From Nesterenkonia haasae (GTDB taxonomy: Bacteria > Actinomycetota > Actinomycetes > Actinomycetales > Micrococcaceae), in the NCBI RefSeq assembly GCF_010119385.1, contig NZ_VFIE01000028.1:59015-93389 (forward strand): a DNA stretch of 34,375 nt, read 5' to 3'. This document shows positions 7,550 through 16,033 of this stretch, piece after piece. The translations under genes were made by a program, and so were the position numbers. Each line of letters opens with the position of its first letter. Position 1 is the stretch's first letter. Below the pieces are notes generated by a model, which saw nothing but the letters and a program-made list of their open reading frames with translations, did no database searches and was not told the origin of the DNA.

Positions 7550-8377
7550 ATGCGATACGCAACGGTATGGGCTGCGCTGCTTCTTAGTTCGCTGCCGCTC
7601 GCCAGTTGCGGAAACCCGGAAGGCTCGGAGGAGGAAGGACAGCCCCCAGTTGTTGGTGAAGAGGAAACCAACGGCAATGATGCTGATCACGCGGATTCGC
7701 ACAACGGCCAAGCGGATGATACCGCTGGCGATCCTGGGGCCACGGAACCTGGCTCCGAAGAGGAGAGACTGTACATTCCTCCTGAGTGGGTCTCCCGGAC
7801 AGCCCAGGAGTGGCCTGACTCGCTAGGGTTCGCAGAACATGCCCCGGTCCAGGAATTCTCCGATGAATGCCTATTGTTTGATGACGTTCCTGAGTTCTTC
7901 GACGAAGTCACGCATGTCAGGTTCTCTGGGTTCGGCTCATATGGCCGCCCCACCACAAACTTTGGGAACGAACCGCCGACCGAGGACAGCTACCGGTACT
8001 TGTGCAGTCTCGCTCGGGCCGATGAGCAGCAGGCGGAGGAGGGCCCCGCATGGACCCCCTCAACTCAGCTCATGGTCACCGACTCCGTAGAGCACGCCGA
8101 GCAAACTGTCGAAGCGTTCTTGGACCAGCCAGATCTCCCAGAGAGGCTCAACGATGTCCAGACGGTCATGGTTCACGGGACTGAGGTTCACACGGTTGAA
8201 CGGGAATTCCCGACGAACCCGGGAAACGGCGGTGAGTTGGAGGCCATTCTCTATGATGAGACTGTCGGCGCCATCATTAAGCTGCGCCTGCACTCCATGG
8301 ATGAAGACCTGCGGGCCGAACACGGCAGCCAGGGGATTGCCGAGGACCTTGCACGGCTCCTCCTAGAAGCCCAGTAG
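7550..8377 (+). CDS. Secreted acidic lipoprotein, unknown function
   Basis: A 275-residue product with a type II signal peptide: Met-Arg-Tyr start, hydrophobic core VWAALLLSSLPL and lipobox LASC, with the lipidated Cys at about residue 20. A highly acidic low-complexity linker of about 50 residues (EEEGQPPVVGEEETNGND and onward) follows, then a compact domain with several Trp/Tyr residues and two Cys (DECLLF and RYLCSL) that could form a disulfide outside the membrane. No family is recognised. The ATG at 7550 is chosen because it begins the signal peptide; no Shine-Dalgarno sequence is visible, so the mRNA may be leaderless. The gene ends 9 nt before the convergent menA stop. Confidence 0.75.
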   Translation: MRYATVWAALLLSSLPLASCGNPEGSEEEGQPPVVGEEETNGNDADHADSHNGQADDTAGDPGATEPGSEEERLYIPPEWVSRTAQEWPDSLGFAEHAPVQEFSDECLLFDDVPEFFDEVTHVRFSGFGSYGRPTTNFGNEPPTEDSYRYLCSLARADEQQAEEGPAWTPSTQLMVTDSVEHAEQTVEAFLDQPDLPERLNDVQTVMVHGTEVHTVEREFPTNPGNGGELEAILYDETVGAIIKLRLHSMDEDLRAEHGSQGIAEDLARLLLEAQ

Positions 8378-8386
8378 CCCCGAGCC

Positions 8387-9361
8387 TCAGCCGCTCAGCA
8401 CCAGGGCTGCAGAGTAAGCGACCGCAAATCCCAGCCCTAGGGTGCCCGTCTGCTGCAGCACTGGGATGAGCTCCACACCCTTCGGTCTGGTCCGCCGCCA
8501 GGGCCACATAGTGGTCACCGGTCGCAGAGCCAGGGGCCAGGACAACACCACCAACCAGAACCACGGGCTGAAGCCGGTGAGGCTCAGGCTCAGCGGGATG
8601 GCCACGGCAATCGCGAGCATGAGGCAGTAGGCCAGTCGCGCTCCCGTTTGGCCGAGCCGAACCGCCAGCGTGTTCTTTCCAACCTCAGCATCGGTGGGGA
8701 TGTCCCGAACGTTGTTGGCCATGAGCAGCGCTGAGGCGATCAGCCCGTGCGCCACTGCGCCGATAGCTGCTGTGGCTGCCGGAAACTCCACAGCAAAGCC
8801 ATGGTTCCGACCCACCTCCGTCACAGCGAATGCGGTTCCCAGGGTGGCGACGAGACCGAAGAAGAGGAACACCATGACCTCGCCCAGCCCGCGGTACCCA
8901 TAGGGGTTCGAACCGCCGGTGTACCACCAGGCGGCGAGCACGCAGAGTGCACCCACGGCCAGCATCCACCACGCCTGGGTCAGCAAGACGATGCACACAC
9001 CGGCTAGGCCCGCGACGGCGAAGCTGCCGAAGGCCGCGTACTTCACCTGCTTGGGAGCCGCCGCCTGTGAGGCAGTGAGCCGCTGAGGGCCGACGCGCAC
9101 ATCATCAGTGCCGCGCACTCCGTCAGAGTAGTCGTTGGCGTAGTTGACTCCCACCTGCAGTGCGAGCGCCACCACAAGCGCCAGCAGCGCGACAACTGGA
9201 ATCAGCGCGTTGACATTTGGTGGGAGGCGGTCCACGGTGCCGAAGTCCATCGGTCCCAGGTACTGGGGCCAAGCGGCTGCGGCTCCGATGAGCACAGGGC
9301 AGACGGCCATCGGTAGCGTCCGGGGCCGGGCCCCAGTGACCCATTCACGTGCTGTGGCCAT
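8387..9361 (-). CDS. menA: 1,4-dihydroxy-2-naphthoate polyprenyltransferase
   Basis: An integral membrane UbiA-superfamily prenyltransferase that joins a polyprenyl chain to 1,4-dihydroxy-2-naphthoate to give demethylmenaquinone. The 324-residue protein has about eight or nine hydrophobic helices. The first Asp-rich motif is NDYSDGVRGTDD (residues 76-87) and the second is NNVRDIPTDAEVGKNTLAVR. The ATG at 9361 has GGAAGG 8 nt upstream; the GTG at 9370 would directly abut that site and is rejected. The start overlaps the menE end by 17 nt, indicating coupled translation in a menE-menA operon. Confidence 0.94.
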   Translation of the reverse strand: MATAREWVTGARPRTLPMAVCPVLIGAAAAWPQYLGPMDFGTVDRLPPNVNALIPVVALLALVVALALQVGVNYANDYSDGVRGTDDVRVGPQRLTASQAAAPKQVKYAAFGSFAVAGLAGVCIVLLTQAWWMLAVGALCVLAAWWYTGGSNPYGYRGLGEVMVFLFFGLVATLGTAFAVTEVGRNHGFAVEFPAATAAIGAVAHGLIASALLMANNVRDIPTDAEVGKNTLAVRLGQTGARLAYCLMLAIAVAIPLSLSLTGFSPWFWLVVLSWPLALRPVTTMWPWRRTRPKGVELIPVLQQTGTLGLGFAVAYSAALVLSG

Positions 9362-10625
9362 GGTCGGCACCTTCCTTCAACATCCCTATGAGCACCTGCC
9401 GGTCGGGTTTGCCGTTGGGCAGCAGCGGCAATGCGCCAAGTAGCTCGTAGTGTTTGGGAACAGCTGCGGCACCAAGCTGGCGTCTCAGCAGCTGTTCGAA
9501 CTCCGCGAATGTGTCGCCACCACGTGAAGCTGTCGACAGCACGACGGCGGCTACTACTTTCTGTCCCCATTCGGCGTCGTCGATGCCGGCCACGAAAGCC
9601 TCCCGCACACTGGGGTGTGACTCAAGTCCGCGCCGGACTGCCTCAGCAGATACCTTCACCCCACCGGTGATGATCACCCCATCTGCCCGGCCGGTAATCG
9701 TCAGCCTCGGAATGATCTGGGCAGAGTGCCCGGCTCCGGTAACTTCGGCGATGGTCTCCACCTCCGTGGCCCGCTGAGTGGTGAGTTCACCCAAATCATC
9801 AGTGCGGAAACGTCGTTTTCTGCCCTCATGGTCGTTCACCCCTATGCGGACCGGTACGCCCTGCGGGTAGCGAGCATCAGGCGCCCATTCGAACTTCTCA
9901 GCAGTGAGCTCTGGGGCCTCGTGATATCCCAGAGCCACCATCGGCCCGGAGAGCAGCACCCGGCCATGCGTGCCCATTTCCACAGTGACACCAGGCAGCG
10001 GGTACCCATCATAGACGCAGCCTCCGCAGGTCTCAGCCATACCGTAGGTGCGCACCACGTTGAGTCCCACCAAACGCGCATGGTTGAACAGTTCAGCACT
10101 CGTGGGCGCCCCGCCGAGCAGGATCGCGTCAAACCGGCGGAGCACCTTCAGCAGTCGCTGGCTCTCATGCGTGAGGAGTCGCTGCAGCTGAGTCGGGACG
10201 AGCGACACGAAGCGGCGCTCTGCGGTGAGCTGCTCCGCAGCCTTGGTGAATCGTTCGGGATTTGTGGTGTCCTCCAGCAGAACTACCGGCTCGGTGCCCG
10301 CCACCATACTGCGGAAGAGCACAGCCAGGCCTGCCACGTAGCTGGGCTGCAGGGCCAGAAGCCACTGGCCGTGCCCACCAAGCGCCTGTGAGGTCATGTC
10401 CGCGGAGGCGTCCAGTGCGTCCCAGGAAAGCAACGTCTGCTTCGGCGTTCCGGTGGATCCGGAGGTACGCACCACCACAGCCGCACCCGTGGCCGCCGCA
10501 TCAGGGCGCTCTGTCCAGCTTGGGTCGGCACCAGCTTCGGCAGGCAGGAACTCCAGCGGGTGGCAGTCCATCCGCCGAGTGGATTCGAGCGCGCTCAGCG
10601 CATTGGGCAACCAGTGAGCTTTCAT
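9345..10625 (-). CDS. menE: o-succinylbenzoate-CoA ligase
   Basis: ANL-superfamily adenylate-forming enzyme that activates o-succinylbenzoate with ATP and CoA in menaquinone synthesis. The 426-residue protein shows the P-loop TSGSTGTPK (residues 54-62), the A5-type segment YGMAETCGG, the ribose-binding Asp in RFRTDDLGEL, the hinge segment ITGRADGVIITGG and the C-terminal catalytic Lys region LPLLPNGKPDRQ. It is somewhat shorter than stand-alone acyl-CoA synthetases, as MenE of actinobacteria usually is. The directly following menA supports the assignment. No clear ribosome-binding site precedes the ATG at 10625. Confidence 0.9.
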   Translation of the reverse strand: MKAHWLPNALSALESTRRMDCHPLEFLPAEAGADPSWTERPDAAATGAAVVVRTSGSTGTPKQTLLSWDALDASADMTSQALGGHGQWLLALQPSYVAGLAVLFRSMVAGTEPVVLLEDTTNPERFTKAAEQLTAERRFVSLVPTQLQRLLTHESQRLLKVLRRFDAILLGGAPTSAELFNHARLVGLNVVRTYGMAETCGGCVYDGYPLPGVTVEMGTHGRVLLSGPMVALGYHEAPELTAEKFEWAPDARYPQGVPVRIGVNDHEGRKRRFRTDDLGELTTQRATEVETIAEVTGAGHSAQIIPRLTITGRADGVIITGGVKVSAEAVRRGLESHPSVREAFVAGIDDAEWGQKVVAAVVLSTASRGGDTFAEFEQLLRRQLGAAAVPKHYELLGALPLLPNGKPDRQVLIGMLKEGADHGHST

Positions 10626-10878
10626 AAGATAACGACGCCGGTTTCAGTAGGTGCAGGGGAACTGTTGCCTCAACACTATGCGACGTGGACAGAATTGGCG
10701 GTGTACGCCTTAGCTCCGCCTCGGCCTTTATATGCATGTGACATCTCTGTTGGGCTGGTCAGCAACCGCCTTCAGCATGATGAAGCGGATGAGTTCTGCA
10801 TGGCGGACTCCCGCAAGGCCGGTGCGAAGGACCGCAACGAACGGGCGAATCGGCCATAACCGGCGTTACGGTGAGCAT
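10626..10878. other. Divergent intergenic region between menE and the polysaccharide locus
   Basis: These 253 nt separate menE (leftward) from the FemAB gene (rightward) and must hold both promoters. An imperfect hairpin is visible at 10766-10788: CCGC (10766-10769), an unpaired C, then TTCA (10771-10774) pairing with TGAAGCGG (10781-10788). An AT-rich patch (TTTATATGCATG) lies near 10730. I cannot point to a convincing -35/-10 pair, and the long in-frame extension upstream of the FemAB start does not look like protein. Confidence 0.35.
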
Positions 10879-12054
10879 ATGTACACGATCAGTGCGATCT
10901 CGAAGGCCGAATACTGGCGTTTTCTTCTCACGCATTCGACAGCCACCTACCAGCAGACTCCTGAATGGGCTGATGCTCGGCGCGCCCAGTGGGAGCCAGA
11001 ACTCATCGGCTGGTTTGACCAGAACGACAGCATCTGTGCCGCCGCTGTTCTGCGTTATCGCCGCATTCCGGGAACGAACAGGTCATTCGTCTTCATTCCG
11101 CAGGGGCCACTCCTCGACTGGAGTGACCCAGAGATCGCCGACCAACTGGCCGCACTGGGAGCCTACTTGAGTTCGCGCGGCGTTTTCGGAGTGCGGATCA
11201 CTCCCGTTGTCACGCTGCGAAAGTGGGAGGCTGCCGCCGTCAAAGCTGGTCTGGCCAATCCCGAGGTCGATCGCCTGTTAGATATCGAACCCACCGAAGT
11301 GAACACGGTCGGCTTTGGACTCCGCAGGACGCTTCGCGCTGCGGGGTGGCGCGAAGCGCCAGATGAAAAGCACAGTGATGCCAGTTATCCGCGGTTCAAT
11401 TTCTGGTTGAATCTCACCGGACGAACCGAAGAGGCAGTTCTGGCCAGGATGTCAAAAACGTGGCGCAACAGTATCCGCAAGGCCGAACGCGCTGGCCTCG
11501 ACGTCGCTGTAGGCTCAGGGGAGGATCTCTCCGTAGTTCACCGGCTATGCGAGGAGACCGCTCGTAGGAATGATTTTGTCGCCCACCCGCACAACTACTT
11601 TAAGGCAATGTGGGATGCCCTCGGTGATGATTTTCCGGGACATTTCAATCTCTTCATTGCTTATCAGGATGGTCTCGCAATTGCTGCCAACGCTACCGCG
11701 CAGGTGGGGAGCTGGGCCCAGGGGGTTTTCGCGGCGAAGAGCACAGAGCGAACAAATGCCAGGCCATCGAACGCCTTGTACTGGGTCGAAATCCGGCAGG
11801 CGTTGGCTGATGGGGCCGAACTCTTCGACATCGGCGGGGTGAAGGACACGCTACACGAGGAAGATCCGGCGGCGGGGTTAGTCAGGTTCAAGGCCGGCTT
11901 GGGAGCCGATGCCTATGAGTACATCGGTGCGTGGGATCTGCCGCTGCAACCCCAGATGTACGCGGCGTTCACTCGGTTGCTCCCCTTGTACGCCTCTGCC
12001 GCGGCTCGTTTGCGCAGCATCACAGCCGGACTGTCGACCAGCCGGCACCGGTGA
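10879..12054 (+). CDS. FemAB-family aminoacyl transferase (lipid II:glycine glycyltransferase-like)
   Basis: A 391-residue protein of the FemAB fold, two GNAT-like domains. Landmarks are KTWRNSIRKAERAGLDVAVG, the LCEETARRNDF segment and the C-terminal ELFDIGGVKDT, typical of enzymes that transfer amino acids from aminoacyl-tRNA to the peptidoglycan stem or a lipid-linked acceptor. The ATG at 10879 is preceded by GGTGAG; the frame is open from 10732 but that extension is not FemAB-like. Its stop overlaps the start of the flippase (GTGA), so the two are co-translated. That coupling suggests it acts on the lipid-linked glycan rather than, or as well as, peptidoglycan; this is inference. Confidence 0.82.
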   Translation: MYTISAISKAEYWRFLLTHSTATYQQTPEWADARRAQWEPELIGWFDQNDSICAAAVLRYRRIPGTNRSFVFIPQGPLLDWSDPEIADQLAALGAYLSSRGVFGVRITPVVTLRKWEAAAVKAGLANPEVDRLLDIEPTEVNTVGFGLRRTLRAAGWREAPDEKHSDASYPRFNFWLNLTGRTEEAVLARMSKTWRNSIRKAERAGLDVAVGSGEDLSVVHRLCEETARRNDFVAHPHNYFKAMWDALGDDFPGHFNLFIAYQDGLAIAANATAQVGSWAQGVFAAKSTERTNARPSNALYWVEIRQALADGAELFDIGGVKDTLHEEDPAAGLVRFKAGLGADAYEYIGAWDLPLQPQMYAAFTRLLPLYASAAARLRSITAGLSTSRHR

Positions 12055-13334
12055 ACGGGGAGTTCGTGGCGGGCAACGGCGTAGGCGGGCAACGGCTCTC
12101 AATCCTTATGGTGAGTGTGGGCAATATCGCTGGTGCCGCTGCACAGTGGTACATCGTTTGGCTGTTCGCTCGGTTCGCAGGGCCGGAGGCAGTAGGCGTC
12201 TACTCTTCCTTGATAGCTGTCATGTCACCAATTTTCATCACCACCCAGCTCGGACTGCGGAACCTTTACATCACACTTCAGTCGGTCGTCAGCTGGAGAG
12301 CATACGTGTGTCTCAGAGTTGTCGGGATCATGACAGCGTGCAGTCTCACTCTTGGTGCGCTCCTAATACTGGCGCCGGGGCAGGCTTGGAGCATCGGCTT
12401 CGCCATTCTGGTAATCAAGATCGCCAACTCGACTGCTGACTTGTATCTGGCACGAATCCAACGCACTGAACGGCTGCGCATTTTCGGCCTACTGCTCCTT
12501 CTTGACGCGTTGACCACGATGGCGGTCACCACCGCGGTCATGCTCATCTCCGGTTCTGTGCTCCTCGCGCTCTGGGCAGGTGCCGTGGTCGCTGTGCTCG
12601 GAGCCGTGATCACGGTCTTTCTCGCCTCGGCAGCGCCCCCGGAGGGACGCATAGCGCGCCACCCGCTCATTCAGGATATGCGTCTGCTCGTCGTGCACGG
12701 GATCCCGCTGGCGATTTCTCAGGGAATCCAGTCGTTACTGACCTATCTGCCGCTGGCGATCGTCGGTTCCCTCGGGACCACAGGGGAGATCGGTGTCTTC
12801 GCCAGTGCAGCATACTTGGTGACCTTCGCCCACCTCGTCGGTGCATCGGTCCAAACTGCTGTCCTGCCAGATTACCGACGGCGCCTCGAGAGCGAGGGGC
12901 CCGCGGCGCTGCGTCGAGTAAACCTCAGAAACGGATATCTGACAATGGCGATTCTCGCTCCGCTGATCGTGGTGGCTGTGGTGGCTGGTCCCTCACTTCT
13001 CCAACTGGTCTACGGCGCGGACTTCGAGATCAGCCGGTCAGCGGTGTTCTTCTTGGCACTCGCGACTGTCATATGCATCCCGACCTATCTGCTGTCGTCC
13101 TTTCACCTCGTACTCAACCGGTACTGGGTGATGACGATCGTCGGTGCAGCCTCAGCTCTGGTGGTCATCGTGAGCGGCGCAGCTAGCGGTCTGGCAGGCT
13201 TGGGAGCCGTCGAGGCCGGCACCCTGGCGGTCCTGACCGCTGTTGCCTGCCGATACGTCGGCGCAGACATAATGGCACGCCGACACCAGGTCCGCGCGTC
13301 GTCTCTGATCACCGGAGGAGGAACGGGCCAATGA
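12051..13334 (+). CDS. Polysaccharide flippase (Wzx-like, MOP superfamily)
   Basis: A 428-residue membrane protein with about twelve hydrophobic segments, starting near GNIAGAAAQWYIVWLFARFA and including the FASAAYLVTFAHLVGASVQT region. Its size and layout match Wzx/MATE-type exporters that flip undecaprenyl-linked repeat units across the membrane. The start is placed at GTG 12051, which overlaps the FemAB stop; a GTG at 12066 with GGGGAG just upstream is an alternative. The 3' end overlaps the pyruvyl transferase start by ATGA (13331-13334). The context and topology are clear; the substrate is not. Confidence 0.82.
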   Translation: MNGEFVAGNGVGGQRLSILMVSVGNIAGAAAQWYIVWLFARFAGPEAVGVYSSLIAVMSPIFITTQLGLRNLYITLQSVVSWRAYVCLRVVGIMTACSLTLGALLILAPGQAWSIGFAILVIKIANSTADLYLARIQRTERLRIFGLLLLLDALTTMAVTTAVMLISGSVLLALWAGAVVAVLGAVITVFLASAAPPEGRIARHPLIQDMRLLVVHGIPLAISQGIQSLLTYLPLAIVGSLGTTGEIGVFASAAYLVTFAHLVGASVQTAVLPDYRRRLESEGPAALRRVNLRNGYLTMAILAPLIVVAVVAGPSLLQLVYGADFEISRSAVFFLALATVICIPTYLLSSFHLVLNRYWVMTIVGAASALVVIVSGAASGLAGLGAVEAGTLAVLTAVACRYVGADIMARRHQVRASSLITGGGTGQ

Positions 13335-14374
13335 GGTCGAGGTCATCGAGGGTACAGCTGTTGGGCTACTTCGGGTGGGGGAACTTTGGTGACGATCTCT
13401 TTCGGGAGGTGTGTGGCGAGAATGCTGGCGTGCTCTGGCCAGGTGCTCGTGTGCGCGCCTTCGAAGGTGCTCACCAGAACTTCGCCCATCCGCGACCAGA
13501 CGCCGCTCTCCGGCGTGTGCTCACCGCCGCCCGCGGCGCAGTGTGGGCTAACACCTTCGTCTATGCTGGCGGTTCCGTCTTCAGCGAGCTCGCAGGGACC
13601 GCTGCGTTGCGCAGTCGCGTTCCACATCGCGCATTCGAGGCTCTCGGCGTTTCTGTCGGTCCATTCGCGAATACAACGGCTCACCATTCCGTGGTCACTG
13701 AGCTCAAGAAATTCGACAGGGTCGTCGTTCGCGACCAGGAGTCTTTCGACCGCATGGGGGGCCACTGTGCGCTCGGCGGTGATCTGGCGGCTCTCAGCAG
13801 CCGCCTGGTCCCTACTGAGACACCGCGCAGTGGGCTTGTGATCTGTCCTTCTCGGGCCGCAGGTGTCTCGGGGGACACATTGAGTGAGGCACTCTCCCGG
13901 GCACTTGGTTCGACCAAACCCCAGATCACGCTGCTGGCACTGAATGCACACCCGCGCCTAGGTGACCATGCGCTAGCAGCCTCGATTACGGCCCGTCTGC
14001 GGCGCGACGGACATTCGGTGCGATTGGTCGACTACGGTGTTGTGGGCATCGGTGGGGTCGTTGACGTGCTGTCCAGGGCCAGCCTGGTGTGGTCCCAGCG
14101 CCTGCACGGCGCTATCGTCGCCTATCTGCTGAACACCCCCGTGGCGATCGTTGATCACCATGAGAAATGCGGGGCATTTGCCCGGGACATCGATCTAGAT
14201 CCACTCTTCCTGGCGTCGGAGTTCAGCGAACTGGGAGACACACTAAGGACGGTGTCCCTGGACGCGGAGCACAGTGCTCCCTCTCATCTTCCATGGGGCC
14301 GTTCCTCGGATGCCTATCGCGCCCGAGCCAGGACCGCCTACACCGGGGTCAACACCGTGAATGAACCGAAGTAG
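13331..14374 (+). CDS. Polysaccharide pyruvyl transferase family protein
   Basis: A 347-residue protein of the PS_pyruv_trans family (CsaB/WcaK-like), which transfers pyruvate from phosphoenolpyruvate to a sugar as a ketal. The N-terminal LLGYFGWGNFGDDLF is the characteristic GYxGxGNxGD-type motif. The C-terminal LVWSQRLHGAIVAYLLNTPV and the following VDHHEKC are also typical. Pyruvate adds a negative charge to the polymer. The gene is coupled to the flippase by an ATGA overlap and its last 37 nt overlap the 3' end of the convergent EpsG-type gene. Confidence 0.85.
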   Translation: MRSRSSRVQLLGYFGWGNFGDDLFREVCGENAGVLWPGARVRAFEGAHQNFAHPRPDAALRRVLTAARGAVWANTFVYAGGSVFSELAGTAALRSRVPHRAFEALGVSVGPFANTTAHHSVVTELKKFDRVVVRDQESFDRMGGHCALGGDLAALSSRLVPTETPRSGLVICPSRAAGVSGDTLSEALSRALGSTKPQITLLALNAHPRLGDHALAASITARLRRDGHSVRLVDYGVVGIGGVVDVLSRASLVWSQRLHGAIVAYLLNTPVAIVDHHEKCGAFARDIDLDPLFLASEFSELGDTLRTVSLDAEHSAPSHLPWGRSSDAYRARARTAYTGVNTVNEPK

Positions 14375-15429
14375 ACTCCCCAAGCGACAAAGCCAGCCAC
14401 CAGACCCAAACGCGCTACCGTCTGCCCTCTCCCCTGGAAGGCCAGGAGTGGAATGCACACTAGTAGCGGAATCAGCGACCAGGAATAGGCCGCCAAACGA
14501 TCGTTGAAATAGACGAACCCTAAGAGTAGAAAGTAACAGTTCAGCAGAACGTAGGCAGTGAATAGTTTGGCGTACCAACTGGGCAGGAACTTCACCGTCC
14601 GGGCAGCCACATAGGCGAAGATCAGCGGCACGGCACTGAGGAGCCAGAAAACTGGCCGATTCGTCCCCCCGAGGTAATCTACGGCCAGTTCAGGATCGGC
14701 GTAAGTCTCCACCTGTTCGATACTCGATCCCAGAGGCCCGGCCAGCCGCGCATTCATTCCGGTCAAGTAGGTCACGGACGCCAGCACCCAGAGTCCCAGG
14801 ACCACTTCGGCTCGCCAGCGCACCAGTTTGACCAGGAGAATTATGACGGCAGCCGGCAATGCCGACCAGTGGAAGAGGACCCCGACCGTCAGGAGTGCTA
14901 TCACCTTGAGGAGCCTGGCATTGCGCAGCACCAAGGCCAGGCCGAGCAACAGGAATGATATAGACAGCCCCTGCCTGAGCAGGAAGCTGGAATAGTCGAT
15001 GAAGAAGCCGAAGCAGAAGGTCGCGAAGAAGACGACGGCGGCCTGCCAGCCGCTGCCGAGCACCATCCAGAGAGCCAGAATCAGCAGGAGATTACAAACT
15101 ATCGCGGTGACGGTGAAAAAGACCATCATGTCTCGGGTGAACAGGCCGATGATCCAGTTGAACATCAGGAAAGCCGGTTCCCGCCCTGTGGTGATGAACT
15201 CGTTGACCACTTCGCCGAACGAGGTAAAGCTCAGCACTTCAAACTCGCGTCCATAGCGCATCTTGTCGACGACGTCGAAGTTTCCCCGGACAGCGACGAT
15301 GGTATTGACTGCCACGAGCGCTGCAAGGGGGAAGAGCGTATTCGTCCAGTGCCGTACGAAGCGCACCTGCCCCAGGACGCAGAAGGCCACAATCCATATC
15401 GAGGCGAGGCAGAAGAGAAGCAACGTCAT
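14338..15429 (-). CDS. EpsG-family polysaccharide polymerase (Wzy-like)
   Basis: A 363-residue polytopic membrane protein with about ten helices. The periplasmic-type segment between the first helices contains DKMRYGREFEVL followed by TTGREPAFLMFNWIIG, the pattern of EpsG family proteins (Tyr-rich loop, then E-P before a helix). The later FLLRQGLSISFLLLGLAL and LFHWSALPAAVIILL are also characteristic. EpsG proteins are proposed polymerases of extracellular polysaccharides. It starts 4 nt after the phosphatase stop on the same strand and its 3' end overlaps the convergent pyruvyl transferase by 37 nt. Confidence 0.8.
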   Translation of the reverse strand: MTLLLFCLASIWIVAFCVLGQVRFVRHWTNTLFPLAALVAVNTIVAVRGNFDVVDKMRYGREFEVLSFTSFGEVVNEFITTGREPAFLMFNWIIGLFTRDMMVFFTVTAIVCNLLLILALWMVLGSGWQAAVVFFATFCFGFFIDYSSFLLRQGLSISFLLLGLALVLRNARLLKVIALLTVGVLFHWSALPAAVIILLVKLVRWRAEVVLGLWVLASVTYLTGMNARLAGPLGSSIEQVETYADPELAVDYLGGTNRPVFWLLSAVPLIFAYVAARTVKFLPSWYAKLFTAYVLLNCYFLLLGFVYFNDRLAAYSWSLIPLLVCIPLLAFQGRGQTVARLGLVAGFVAWGVYFGSFTVLTPV

Positions 15430-15433
15430 GGTA

Positions 15434-16033
15434 TTAGGTCGCTTTCGTCGAGCGGTCGCGCTCCCAGTCGATCAAAACCTTCACCGCGGGGATTAATTGA
15501 GCTGCCATCTCCTCATAAACTCTGTCCGAGCATCCATAGGGGTCAACGACATCGTCGAAACTCGGTTCTTCAGGCTGCCGCCGGTACCGTTGGGCCAAGG
15601 CCACCAACGAATGCCACCGCTGCGCAGGTTGAGCCGCTGTTTCAGCTGGCACATGAGGCAAAATCCGGGCCAGTTCCCGGAGCGTAAAGGTTCGTCTCAA
15701 GGCCGCTGGAACCAATTGCACAATGCGGCTCCGGTGCTCCCGTTCCATGGTGAGGATGAGGTGGGCCTGCTTGATGAGCTCAGGTGTCAGCTCCTTGGCG
15801 TAAAAGTCGCTCATCGACAGACCCTGACGAGCAGCTATCTCGGCGATCTTCGGTTCCACGCCCCGTCCCGTGAGGCCGCGGGTTCCTGCACTGGAGATGC
15901 TGAACTCTCCTGGAGCGAACTCATCGAACCCGCTTTGCAACAACCGCTCCGCCAGGGGTGAGCGACAGATATTGCCCGTACAGACAACGAGCACCGTAAA
16001 GGCTGTGTCCATGAGGTCCCATTCGGCGCTCAT
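15434..16033 (-). CDS. Low-molecular-weight protein-tyrosine phosphatase (Wzb-like)
   Basis: The phosphatase loop CTGNICRS places the nucleophile at C18 and the phosphate-binding Arg at R24. The general-acid Asp is D164 in DPYG. At 199 residues it is longer than the 150-160 usual for the family, with an insertion of about 40 residues in the middle and C-terminal half. Placed in one operon with a BY-kinase, its likely substrate is the Tyr-rich tail of that kinase, as for the Wzb/Wzc pair. The ATG at 16033 overlaps the GT2 stop (ATGA); an in-frame ATG at 16012 with GGGA upstream is an alternative. Confidence 0.88.
   Translation of the reverse strand: MSAEWDLMDTAFTVLVVCTGNICRSPLAERLLQSGFDEFAPGEFSISSAGTRGLTGRGVEPKIAEIAARQGLSMSDFYAKELTPELIKQAHLILTMEREHRSRIVQLVPAALRRTFTLRELARILPHVPAETAAQPAQRWHSLVALAQRYRRQPEEPSFDDVVDPYGCSDRVYEEMAAQLIPAVKVLIDWERDRSTKAT

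Noticed and set aside
10732-10878. N-terminal extension of the FemAB protein
   Set aside because: The residues are not FemAB-like, and GGTGAG precedes the ATG at 10879.
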